In this document: one piece after another, positions 33,728 through 44,602 of the stretch
Layout: each line of letters opens with the position of its first letter
How positions within the stretch are numbered: the first letter of the stretch is position 1
Assembly: GCA_963921195.1 (NCBI GenBank)
Contig: OY992537.1
Location: 245,154,414-245,218,413, forward strand
Direction: 5' to 3'
Length of the DNA: 64,000 nt
DNA from: Pegoplata infirma
Lineage: Eukaryota; Arthropoda; Insecta; Diptera; Anthomyiidae
The notes under the pieces: generated by a model
The model's database searches: none
The model's input: the letters and a program-made list of their open reading frames with translations, nothing else
What the model was told of the DNA's origin: nothing
Translations under genes and position numbers: made by a program

Positions 33728-34545
33728 TTAATGATGCGTTGGAATACTAAATGTTTTGTAAAAGACCAGTCTGAGTAGAAAAGACTGTCGCAAACTTACT
33801 AGCCTAATTACGGGAAAATGCCTGTGCTTGTCATATGACGAAATTGGGTGTCTTATTTGACCCTCTTGTGTCCAGCTATAAATGTTATGGGAAAGAGGAA
33901 AGAGGAAGTAGTGCTTGTGGATATTTGATTTGAATTTTTCTAAATTGTAGTTAACCGGGAAAGTATATTCCTGCAGAAAGTATATTCCACATACGGATTG
34001 TTCGACTAAATAAAAGACTTTTCTCTGTAATGCGTTGTTGGGCAATCGACAACAAATGGATGAGCCCTTCTAGACAAGTGAGTACTCCGAACAAAACCCG
34101 TGCCCGCGGAATTAGTTCGCTTATCTCTGCAGAACACTTAACATAGTAATATCGATAGAACAGTGTTACACGACCCACATTCCGACGATGTTCCATACAG
34201 TCAATAGAGTCATTGATTTACTTCGGCGCCCTCTTTTGAACACGGTCCAGAAACTTCAAAATATACTCTAAAGCCCCAGCCCATATATGGGAGTTGTATT
34301 CCATTTTCGGCCGGATATAGGTGGTATAAATATTAAGGAGATCGGGAGGAGTAAAGTAATTCTTGCACCGTTTTAAGAAATCAAGACACTTAAATACTTC
34401 TTTCAACACTTGAAAAAACAGAATGGGATTTAATATTCTGTCAGAGAACATGGTCCATGGACTTTCCTTGTCTGACTTTCTCAGGTTTGTGAAATCAACA
34501 GGGATGTTCTGAGCAAGCACTCCCTCTAAACTTTCTCTCATCCTT
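33728..34545 (-). pseudogene. Non-LTR reverse transcriptase C-terminal relic, opposite strand
   Basis: On the minus strand it reads FLKRCKNYFTPPDLLNIYTT, then YIRPKMEYNSHIWAGA and LDRVQKRAP. MEHRRNVGRVTLFYRYYYVK, RTIRMWNILSAGIYFP and NLEKFKSNIHKHY follow in shifted frames. The MEHRRNV block is homologous to the one at 32941 on the other strand, so two related copies (or one inverted duplication) lie tail to tail. It is broken by frameshifts and has no catalytic motif. Confidence 0.78.
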
Positions 34546-34599
34546 TACTAAATTTTCTTTTCCAGGGTACGGTACAATGGGCTATTTTAAGTCTGAGCG

Positions 34600-34750
34600 C
34601 CATGGAATTGCCTAGCTTTCTTTTAGGCTTGTACATTGAACAACTGACCTTCACCTCAACAGTCTTCCCAGTCAGCTACGATTTGAAAAGGTTCAAAATA
34701 AATATCCACAAGGACTACTCCTTCTTTACTCAATGCATTGCATTAGTAGG
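34600..34750 (+). pseudogene. Small non-LTR C-terminal fragment
   Basis: Reads VFPVSYDLKRFKINIHKDYS, parallel to NYNLEKFKSNIHKHYF in the opposite-strand relic at 33728-34545. A third piece of the same protein family. Confidence 0.6.
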
Positions 34751-34925
34751 GGCATCCCCTGAGTGTTGGTTTAAAGTAAAAAATCTGATTAATACTTTGG
34801 AAGATATGGCTCTTCAAAGTTACATACTTTTTTTTTTAATTGAAAATACAAAAATTACACAAATTTGAAGACCCGTGGTCAGATTTTAACAAATCTCTGG
34901 TGGAAAGAATGATATACACAATAAA

Positions 34926-36282
34926 ATAGTAGGTATATGATGTTATTGATGTTGTACAATTAGCACAATTTTATTATGAAAAATACACGAAATTGGCCAC
35001 ACAAAATAGTCAAGAAAATTGGGGTTGGGTGTTTAACACAGCAAATTAATACCGTCATTTTAATAAACCATGGTCATTAAACGCATAGTCATCGATTTGA
35101 TGATGATGATTATATTGAATTTTTTTTTTTTTAAGGATGGAAATGTTTAGTAACAGTTTCCAGATATAAAAGAAAGGAAATAAATGAATGAAGTAAATTG
35201 TCGGAGACAACACAAAAGTCATTTTAAACACAATTAGTTATATTTTATACTTTATATGTACAATGAACGCACCGCGTCAATATATGTAGAAGAAATGATT
35301 GAAGAAATTTGCGACACAATATATTAATTTAGTTTTAGGCCAACCAAATTTTATAAAAAAAAAATAGTAAAAGAAAAAATAGAATAAATAAATGAAATTC
35401 ATAAGTAAAAATGATGGCAAATACAGATTTCTAGTGAACTGTTGATTTTTATGATAATGAGGTTAGAGGTTAAGGGATCTCTAAATATGGGTCTCAGACT
35501 TATAAAAAAAGCTTTGTATGCTTTCACACTACCAGAATTTTAAAGTGAGTTTTTGTGCTGAATTCTACATAAATTGCTGTTATTATTTTTGATATTTGAA
35601 TAGGATTAAATAGTTATTTAGTGAGTATTGAAAATTTCAAGTTAAAATATCTACAAATTGACTATGTAGGAGGGGGGAAGAGAGAGAGAGAAAGAAAAAG
35701 TGAATGTGTAAAAAAATCTACATAATTGTATATGTAAGAAACTATATGAATTTTAATATTTGATATTGTATATACATAAAATATATATGTATTATATTGT
35801 TTGTTATAACAAAATAGGACATGAAAGGGAAAAAGATAGTAAGCAATTGTAGGAAGGATTATTGAAAAGCTCAAATCCTTTAATGTTTGTTTTTTTTTTT
35901 TTTGCCAAGTATTTTCGAAAATGTTCGTTCCATCGGAACTTTAAGCAGTTGCTCAAAGAAATTTCTAAACGCAATATAGCTATTTTCTATTGAAAACTAT
36001 TTATGTAGGCATGTAAGTTAAATCAATTGATTATTCTACTGAGGAAAAATAAAATAAATGAAAAATAAATTTTATACACAAGTTAATGCTGCTATACTGT
36101 ATATGAAGAAAATTGGACTGTAGCGCATTTAGTTTTTTTTTTTTTTTTATTAAAGAAGGATAATTGGGGTCAGATAGATATAGTGGTAGTAGTTATTAGA
36201 AATAGAGAATTTTATGTGGTTTTCCGTTAGGTTTTCTGAGGAGATTGATGTTTAAGAAAAACAAAAAAAAAAAAAATATTAC
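34926..36282. other. Low-repeat DNA, probably intron 3' of the small exon
   Basis: Simple tracts only: gatgatgatga near 35100, a (ga)n stretch at about 35677-35699, and poly-T runs near 35890 and 36130. No paired arms and no credible ORF. Since it lies immediately downstream (minus strand) of the donor at 36282 it is likely intronic. Confidence 0.4.
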
Positions 36283-36426
36283 CCATGACTCAGGCGGATA
36301 ACGAGGAAATGGAGCTATTTCTTTGGTTGCTACATTACTAGGCAACTCAAGTCTTCCACCTAATTTTCGTAGCTTTCTTCTTCTCGCCACCCGAGATTTC
36401 GATCTTAGCATCAATGCTGCCTGCAT
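36283..36426 (-). CDS. Short coding exon, basic N-terminal peptide (partial gene)
   Basis: This is 48 codons, starting MQAALMLRSKSRVARRRKLR and ending FPRYPPESW. The ATG at 36426-36424 has an in-frame TAG upstream (about 36450), which supports a true start. The frame ends in a GTAATA splice donor at 36282-36281, leaving phase 0. Residues 9-25 are strongly basic (SKSRVARRRKLRKLGGR), like a nuclear-localisation or membrane-proximal basic patch; this is inference. Composition is clearly less AT-rich than the surroundings. The rest of the protein lies further left, beyond repeats or out of the window. I do not recognise the product. It could be an alternative first exon of the gene that includes 47732-48775. 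Confidence 0.6.
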
Positions 36427-36769
36427 CTTGTTTGTTGATTTTTTACAATCACTCTATGCGCAACTAAATGTCAGATGAAGAATCAAACGCCAATAATAGA
36501 CGACTACAATTGTAGTTTTTTGTTTTGTTGAGATCGAAGGCCTTCGATCCTGCCTGCAATGGTTTCTCGTTTTATATTTTGTTTTTTATCTTCGTCTGAA
36601 CGTAATGAAGAACTAAAATGGGGTTCTTCAGGAGCCCTATGTAAAACTGAAGTCGCATTGTAATTTATACATTAGTCATAAGATTTGTTTTAGAAAAATA
36701 TATATTTAAAATAGTCTTACAGAATATTTAAAACCTGACGATATCACGTGCTACCACCACCAGCTGCTA

Positions 36770-36925
36770 GTTTTGTTGTTGTCGTTGTTGTTGTTATCGG
36801 TCGTTATCGGTATCTGAAGCTGTTACGTTCTTTGGTTAGCTTTCCAACGATGATGCTTCTGTATACGTTGACCCTTGCGTCGTCGTCGTCTTCCTCGTCG
36901 ACGCAACCACCAGTTTAAACGTAAT
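36770..36925. other. GC-richer patch, possible 5' UTR or regulatory exon
   Basis: Contains (gtt)n at about 36772-36798 and a patch of cgtcgtcgtcttcctcgtcg. Either strand can be read: minus gives an Arg-rich run, plus gives a 22-residue frame (36850-36918). Neither is convincing. Given the minus-strand exon 350 bp away, a 5' UTR with (aac)n is plausible. Confidence 0.25.
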
Positions 36926-38536
36926 TGTGCGCACGTACACAACAGGCGATACATAAACTTGATATTTTGTATAAATGTACTGCTCTGTGTAGTATAATTA
37001 ATGTAGTCTCTGATCATAAACAATATTTAAAATAGTAATAATTATATATAATTTCAAATGCAGGTATGTTGGTTGATTTATTAATTAATTATTTAATTAA
37101 TTATTTGATTGATTGAATTGAATGAATGATGTTTGACTGACTGTTTGGCTGGCTGGTTCGTTAGTTCGCTTGGTTTGTTGGTAGATGTACAAATTTAAAT
37201 AAAGTTGTTTCTTTTTATCACAGTTGCTGTTGTATTTATCAACTTCGGCGACATTTTTATTTTTGTTTTTTTTGGATATGTTGTTTTGTAAGAATGTTAT
37301 AAAGTTCTGAATTGAATTAAAATTTCATTTTAGTTTTTACTTTTTTCTTATAGTCTAACCACATTTATGTATACACTTATGTATACTCTCTTTCTTTCTC
37401 TCTATCGATCAATCACTCAAACATTCATATCAAACACACTTTATCGAGAAATAATTTAACAAAAGCTACGAGATTTGTTTAACATATTTAACAAATGGCA
37501 ATTGTTGTTAATTTCTAATATACATATATATATACAGATTAATAAGAAGATGGAATCGATCGATCGGCTTTTCTGCAAAAATTGTTGTGAGGTTACGACG
37601 ATTCCGATTACTGCTACTGGCACTAAGTTTTAGTTTTATAATTAGTTTTAATTTTTTTTTGTGTTTTTTGTAGTTGTGCCTTATTTGGCAACTTATTGTT
37701 TAATGTTCAATTTCATTTCGCAAATAAATTCTTAGGAATTATCACATTTGTTACATCTTGTCTATGTAAGGCATACATAGTTGTTAATATCCTATGGCAA
37801 ACAAATATAAATATATTTATTAAAATTATAAACACGTATGTATGTACGTATGTATGCATGTAGTAGCTTGATATTACAGTGTAATTTGTAATTTGTTTGG
37901 TACAAATGTATACTTGTATTGTATTCAATGGAGTTTATACAGTAGCGGTAATGAAAAGAGTTATTCACTTGTTTTTTATTTGCAATTTTGTTGGGGGGTG
38001 TTATGAAACGAACCATGAAAAAGTTAAATGTGAGTTCATCTTTAAGGCCATCCCTGGGATGAAGAGAACCGATCCTGTGACCAAACTGCTCGACACAAGT
38101 AAATATGTTTAGTTTTCAGTCATGTCTAAGTAATATTTTGGCCGTAATTTATAGAATCGATCACTGATCAATACATTAACCGTTTGTAGTTTATTTTAAA
38201 AAGTAATCAGTAAAGTTATTTTAAAAGAAAAATCATTAATTTTATTAAGGGTTTCTTGTTTTCTACTATTTCTGTAGTTTAAAAAAAAATAATTTACTTC
38301 TTTAAAAATTAATTTTCTGTTACATTCAATTTCGGCAGTAAAAAATGTCTTCTATTTTAAAATAAAAAAACAGTGGAACGGTTCTTAAATAAAATTGCAT
38401 TTGTTTTAAGTGAATATTCACTGGAATTAACCTACATAATTTTTTGAGTGTAATATATAATCTTATGGGGTCCCAGGCCGATTTTTCAATCAGTTACAAA
38501 CGAATTGACAAACTTATATATACCCTTTACCACAAA
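36926..38536. other. Low-repeat intergenic or intronic DNA
   Basis: Contains attaattaattatttaatta-type and ggctggctggttcg-type simple words near 37075-37180, and a 27-codon plus-strand frame at 37550-37633. A TIR end (acctacataattttttgagtg, about 38423-38443) belongs to the CACTCA group; its left partner was not located. Confidence 0.35.
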
Positions 38537-39085
38537 CAAGGGAGGTCTTTCAGAGGGCATTCGCTGATTGCACTGAAATTTGCTTATGGGAAAGAGGGAA
38601 GAAAAATAAGAGTTATCTGTTGTTTTTTGGCTGCCCAATCTCACATTTAGCGGGTCAAAGGGGAGTGAAAAACGTTTTTTGAGAATTTTTCACATTTCTT
38701 CAAAAGTAACTATATGAACATTTTATAAAGATCAAAAACTTTTTTTTAAGGCTTATCCAATAGTGTATCGGTTGCGTCTAAATTCGGCTTCGTTATGTTC
38801 TTATTTTTATAAATGTAAAAACTTTGGCGTAGTCTGTATGTACGACCTCCAAAATTATGTTTAATAATCTCTATTGAAATTAAGCTGAACTGGATTTGGA
38901 AAAATTCTTGCTAGTTCGGATTTTATTTGGATGTTCCCGGAAGACCACATTTTTCAAAAGGTGGCAACCCTTTTCGAAATTTGAGATTGGGCAGCAAAAA
39001 AACAGGCAACTTTTATTTTGCTACCCTGATTCCCATATTCAAATTTAAGGGCAATCGGTGGGTGATCTCTTAAAGACCTCTCTTG
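38537..39085. mobile_element. 549-bp TIR element with about 115-bp arms (CAAGRGAGGTCTTT)
   Basis: The left CAAGGGAGGTCTTTCAGAGG pairs with the reversed right end CAAGAGAGGTCTTTAAGAGA. The arms continue through gattgcmctkaaatttg, atatgggaa, agttrycTGTT and gctgcccaatctca. It appears to sit in a mini-me-like repeat, whose ends tatataccctttaccac and ttaaattcggctatgc flank it. The ends resemble the Harbinger-like CAAGGGAAGT family. Non-coding. Confidence 0.6.
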
Positions 39086-40303
39086 TCTCTTGTCAGAGTG
39101 TTAAATTCGGCTATGCTATATTTTTTATACCCTCAAAAAATAAAAATCAGACTGGTGCGTTTTTTTTTTTTGAGGGGCGGAGCTACGATTGGCGCTGTGG
39201 GGACACCTACCCCTTGCGAATTTTTTCACTAATTCATTTATTATGCTTTTTGCTCAACAGTTACACAATTTAATCATTATTTAAACAATTATTTTATATT
39301 CACGGCCTCAAAAAGGGGCGGACCAAAAAAAAAACGGCATTTTCTAATCTCTGGGTTAAAGTATAAAAATGTTTCATTTGTTTAACAAAAATACAAAAAA
39401 AAACACATTTTAAATTTTTTTTGTTTCTTCATAGTAATGCCGGCCCTCTTCACATGTGTGGACCCCTATGGGTCCTAATTTTGAATCTTAAAAAGTTTGC
39501 ATTCCGGAAAGTTTATAAATGCACATTTCTCGCTAAATACTGCTGAAACGGCGAAAAGTCTAAAATAATTTTTATTAATCTTGGCCTGTAGAAAACGACC
39601 TATGGAAAAATACTTTGAAATGAAAAGCAATGAAATCTGCTTGTTTTTGAACTATTTCAAGCAACTTTATAACACTTTCTATAACTTTATGCAAAAATTT
39701 TGAATTTTTAGAAATTTACATAAACACCCTTAAAAGATGCTTGAAAAGTTCAAATACAGGTAGATATCATATAGGCTTAACCTCGAAAAATTACCACTGC
39801 CCAATTTGATTATGAATGATTGTGCAACAGACAATGATACAATAGCCCCATATATACGCTTACCCATACAAATTTTAAATTATCCACGTTTATTTTTAGC
39901 GTGTATAATTATCGGCGTTAATTTTAAGCTTCGATAAAAAGTGAAGCCAAGTTAACCATTTTTTTGTGTTTGCCTTAGTAAATTTTGACATTTAACAACA
40001 GTGATGCCAAATTAATTTTGCGAAACGTGGATGCGTTTCCTAAACGGTTATTGTAAATATATATAAGGTTATGCGAAAACAGGGCTAATGTATTCTTCGA
40101 TGTCGCAGTGTTTCACAGAAAAATTTACGAATTTAGAGCAGCTCATTTAATGTTATGCAATTTTTTTTTCATATTTATTGTGCAAATTCGATAATGTACA
40201 CTCTAAGTAAAATAAGAAAAGTTTCCTACTATAAATTGGGTGAATTTCAAAAAACTCTGTTATTTTAAATGACATTTGTGGAAATATACCCAATTTATAC
40301 TAA
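39086..40303. other. Decayed repeat sequence, no gene
   Basis: Begins with a mini-me-like end (ttaaattcggctatgc, ttataccctc). A phrase near 39290-39340 parallels 5965-6015, so the same repeat family recurs here. A CACTC-type end is visible near 40199 (tacactctaagtaaaataag). No protein-coding signal. Confidence 0.4.
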
Positions 40304-40644
40304 CCCAATAAGCAATTTTAAAATTCAAGTGCAAATCAAGTATAAAACAAGTGTAAATCAAGCCCTAAATTCCAGCCCCTGCTTGATTTATACTTGAATT
40401 ACACTTGAATTCAATAGCATACTCCAGCAAAACGGACACTGGAATTCAAGCCCTGTTTTTACAGCCTTTTCACTGGTTTTCAAGCGTAAAAACAGCGCTT
40501 GAATTCAAGTATCCGTTTTGCTGGAGAATGCTATTGAATTCAAGTGTAATTCAAGTATAAATCAAGCATAGACTGGAAATAAGGGCTTGATTTACACTTG
40601 ATTTATACTTGATTTGCACTTGAATTTTAAATGTGCTTATTGGG
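40304..40644. mobile_element. 341-bp near-perfect palindromic MITE (CCCAATAAGC ends)
   Basis: The left CCCAATAAGCAATTTTAAAA pairs with a right end reading, reversed, CCCAATAAGCACATTTAAAA. Pairing continues inward through attcaagtgcaaatcaagta, tccagcaaaacgga and ttcaagcgc, to a loop near 40470. Composed largely of ttgaattcaag/cttgattt words. Its transcript would fold into a single long hairpin. No target duplication is certain. Confidence 0.8.
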
Positions 40645-41249
40645 AATAAATAAATAAAATTTATTGAAATTTAGATAATTTATAGTAGACAATTTCGCTC
40701 GTTTAATTAGATTATAAAAAGTTCAAAAGAATGCAATTAAAGTGAACTGGAAAAATAAGTGAGACTTTTGAAGTTTCAGGTACTTATTCCCATCTTTTTC
40801 AGTCATAAATTCCCACTACAAAAATGCAAGAACTGCTGTTTTCATAACCGCAACTGTAAGTGTATTTCAAAAGTGCCAATGATAAACATTGCTCGAGTAG
40901 ATAACTTGTATCATTTAAACTTGGCAGAAGTTAAATATGTAGGTATATTTTTAGACTTTTAAAAAAAGACAATGACATTTATTTAAATCAGTAGTAATCC
41001 AAGATTTTGTATATGCCCCGTATGCAATGCCCTAAAAAAGTACTTACAATCGATCATTAGTGTGTGATTTAATTAGAAAAAGAATTCATTCATAAAACAC
41101 ATTATAAAGTGTCCTGTTTCATCAGATAATAATTAATTTTTTTTTACTTAAACTTCAGAAAAAATCTCCTTGTTTAATGGTACAAATATTAAAAAAATTA
41201 TAAATTTTTCATAAATTTGAAAATTCCTTATAAGGGCTATTGTTATTAC

Positions 41250-41821
41250 TAGGGATGAGATTTCCATGCAAATGCATGTTTTTTGTCGATAGTCTAAAAA
41301 GGATATAGACCAATTATCTTTCCGAATCAAGAAATTTGCGTTAAAATGGCATCGATTTGTTTTTGCATATTTTTGCATATATTGGTGAAAATGCATATTT
41401 TTGCATATTTTGGTTTTAAATGCATATTTTGTGCATATTTCCAACTTTTAAGTGCATATTTTTGCATATTTTGGCATAAATTAGCAAAAACACAAATTGA
41501 AATTTATTTCAAAAACTATTTTCAATTTTAAAAATTTATTTTGGAAATAAGAAAAATTATATTTTTTTTCTTTAAATTTTTTTTACAGATTGTCTTAATT
41601 TCTAAAAAATCTTGCTTATATAAAGTTTTAAATGTTACTATTTAAACCCGGCGTTACTTTTTGCTTCTTGAGAAGTTTTTTCTATGAAAACAACATTTTT
41701 ATTGCACACATTTTATTTTTTAGTGCATATTTTTAGGTTTTTTAGTGCATATTTTGAATTTTTTAGCGCATATTTTAAGCGCATATTTTCGATTTTTTAG
41801 TGCATGAAAATCTCATCCCTA
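41250..41821. mobile_element. hAT MITE, 572 bp, with GCATATTTT repeats
   Basis: The TIR TAGGGATGAGATTTYCATGC is at both ends. The 8-bp duplication GTTATTAC is at 41242-41249 and 41822-41829, exact. The TAGGG start fits the hAT end rule. The interior has clusters of gcatattttt on both flanks (41366-41478 and about 41706-41790), a subterminal motif array that could be where a hAT transposase binds (inference). Non-coding. Confidence 0.88.
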
Positions 41822-42610
41822 GTTATTACCAATTAAATTGTTTTTCATTTGCATTTGTAATGCTACAATTCCTTTAAAGGCATTGATTAAAATAATGTCA
41901 ATGCTTGAAGTTTCATTGGCATTACTTTCAATTTAATGCCAATGAAATAGTGAATCAATCAATGGTGTATTAATCCACTTAATAAAATAGTCCCATGATG
42001 TCTGATTTTGAAATGAAGTAAGAATGATCAAATTTGCTAAATTAAAAATACATTTACCATTTAAATACGGTTTTATGGAGTTGGGCGTGGTTGGGCACAC
42101 CTACACCTAAATAGAAATTTGAGTTCTTAAAATTTAAAAAAAAAAAAACTTGTCCATCCCCCTCTTCCGAGGCACAGAGGCACCATAGTGTAATAAAAAA
42201 ATTCTCCACAACGAATATTTGTCTCCTAAATTAGAAATACAATTTTAAATCTACAACAAACCGCCAGTTTGGGGTTATCTGTACGACTGTTTTATATCTG
42301 GGATTACAAAGAAAAGTTTCGAAAATCTAGCAATACCTCACTAAAGTTCAAACGTAAAAAAAGAGGGACAAGAAAATCAGTATTTTCGCTATATAACAGA
42401 CATCCATCTCGCTCAGATTTCGATTTGTGATACAATTTTATAAACAATACAATACGGTTTTTGTTTACTACTTTTTCGCCATTTGTCGTATGTCTCTGTA
42501 CCTCTGATCTAAACCGCCAAATTGAATTAGTTTTGTTTTTGCCGAGTTCCCCAATGTCAAGCGTTGACACCTTGCAAACAATGTATCATTAGTTAGAAGA
42601 TCACATATTA

Positions 42611-42720
42611 ACTTGTTTCTGTAAAACGAACGTCATTCGTCTGCGAAGTATTTTATTGTAGCAAAACAAAATATATGCAAATTGCTTTCAGACAAACGCC
42701 GTTCGTATTACAGAAACTGG
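42611..42720. mobile_element. Short MITE with CCAGTTTCTG ends, copy 2
   Basis: The left cttgtttctgtaaaacgaac and the right end, reversed, CCAGTTTCTGTAATACGAAC form the arms; cgtcattcgtctg is the shared core. Same family as 29125-29247. Confidence 0.6.
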
Positions 42721-42825
42721 TGGGAAATGATTTTGGAGATTCTTTTAGGAGCTAAAGCTTTCAAGAAAAAGACGAACTTTTGATTTTTTTTTTCTATATG
42801 GCGACCGACTTGGTCTACTGTACAT

Positions 42826-44577
42826 TAGAGCGACTCAACAAAAAAAGTGATTTAGTTACCCCTCTGAAAATAAAGCTTGATATGTTTTATGATGATTCCC
42901 AAAATATTTTGGTTCTAGCGTTGACCATCCGTGAGCTGGACCATTTTTAAAAAAGGTCGTTTTTTCAGTTTTTCGAATTTTTTTGTACTTTGCTCGAAGA
43001 CGACATAAATAAAATTTGGTATCATCGAAGAGTTTTTGAAGCAGCATCCAATGGTATATAAAACTTGACCACTTGCGACCTACTAATTGAGATATTTAAC
43101 TAAATACATATTTTCGTTGCGGGTTTTCATACAAATTCTACGTATTTGGAAATAATGTTCTGCTTTTCAAATTGAATCTGTTTTAAAATAATGTTAATTT
43201 ATTTTTTTTTTTCTAATTATTCACATAAAACGCGAAAATCGCGATATATTTATCTATTTTAAAATATAGGCAATATGGGTATCAAAATTTTTCATTTTTC
43301 AATTATAATAACCTGGTGATAAGGAAAAGGTCTGTTTTCAAATCTAGGATGCTGTGAGATAAATTTAAGTTCTTAAATATTAATTTTTAACAATGTTCTG
43401 CTTTTCAAATTGAATCTGTTTTAAAATAATGTTAATTTTTTTTTTTTTTTGTAATTATTCACATAAAACGCGAAAATCGTGATATATTTTATCTTTTTCA
43501 AATATAGGCAATATGGGTATCAAAATTTTTCATTTTTCAATTATAATAATCTGGTGATAAGTAAAAGATCTGTTTTCAAATCTAGGATGCTGTGAGATAA
43601 ATTTAAGTTTTTAAATATTAATTTTTTAACAATGTTCTGCTTTTCAAATTGAATCTGTTTTAAAATAATGTTAATTTTTTTTATTTTTTTTATTATTCAC
43701 ATAAAACGCGAAATTTATTATTTTTATAATTTTTCAATTATAATAATCTTGTGTTCTGTTAGTAACTGTTTTTCTCATTTCATATATGTATTCAACTAAA
43801 AAAAATAATATATTTGAAAACAGATATTTTGCTTATTATTCAGATTATTATAATTGAAAAATGAAAAACGTTGATACCCATATTGCCTATATTAAAATAA
43901 GAGAAAATATATCGCGATTTTCGCGTTTTATGTGAATAATAAAAAAATAAATAAATAAACATTATTTTAAAACAGATTCAATTTTAAAAGCAGAACATTG
44001 TTAAAAAATTAATATTTAAAAACTTAAATTTATCTCACAGCATCCTAGATTTGAAAACAGATCTTTTACTTATCACCAGGTTATTATAATTGAAAAATTA
44101 AAAATTTTGATACCCATATTGCCTATATTTTAAAATAGATAAATATATCGCGATTTTCGCGTTTTATGTGAATAATTAGAAAAAAAATAAATTAACATTA
44201 TTTTAAAACAGATTCAATTTGAAAAGCAGAACATTATTTCCAAATACGTAGAACTTGTATGAAAACCCGCAACGAAAATATGTATTTAGTTAAATATCTC
44301 AATTAGTAGGTCGCAAGTGGTCAAGTTTTATATACCATTGGATGCTGCTTCAAAAACTCTTTTCGATGATACCAAATTTTATTTATGTCGTGTTGGAGCA
44401 AAGTACAAAAAAATTCGAAAAACTGAAAAAACGACCTTTTTTAAAAATGGTCCAGCTCACGGATGGTCAACGCTAGAACCAAAATATTTTGGGAATAATC
44501 ATAAAACATATCAAGCTTCATTTTCAGAGGGGTAACTAAATCACTTTTTTCTCTTCCATACAAGTTGAGTCGCTCTA
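42826..44577. mobile_element. hAT-type foldback element, 1752 bp
   Basis: The ends are TAGAGCGACTCAAC, in inverted orientation, with an exact 8-bp duplication CTGTACAT (42818-42825 and 44578-44585). Inverted arms run about 850 bp to a centre near 43770. Inside the arms a unit of about 239 bp (starting aatgttctgcttttcaaatt) is tandemly repeated three times on the left (about 43154, 43393, 43632) and twice on the right. Each arm encodes a mirrored short open frame of about 63-72 residues (LFDDTKFYLCR, GPAHGWSTLEPKYFGN) that is conserved because the arms are, not demonstrably as protein. End bases and TSD indicate hAT. Confidence 0.88.
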
Positions 44578-44602
44578 CTGTACATATGTATAGTTATATG
44601 TA

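Larger units (their letters stand above)
31537..34925. other. Inverted-repeat-bounded cluster of retrotransposon fragments
   Basis: The outer words ctctttccactagaga (about 31540) and the reverse complement of tctctggtggaaagaatg (about 34890) pair. So do taactttgaagagtcatatc (about 31710) and its counterpart atatggctcttcaaagtta (about 34803). Between them lie non-LTR reverse transcriptase pieces in both orientations. The inverted ends could be duplicated flanks of one rearranged insertion. Boundaries are approximate. Confidence 0.45.

Noticed and set aside
36823..37023. Arg-rich 66-residue minus-strand frame as an exon
   Set aside because: No ATG at its start, no clear acceptor, and the Arg run comes from a (CGA)n-like simple stretch. 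Kept only as a GC-richer patch.
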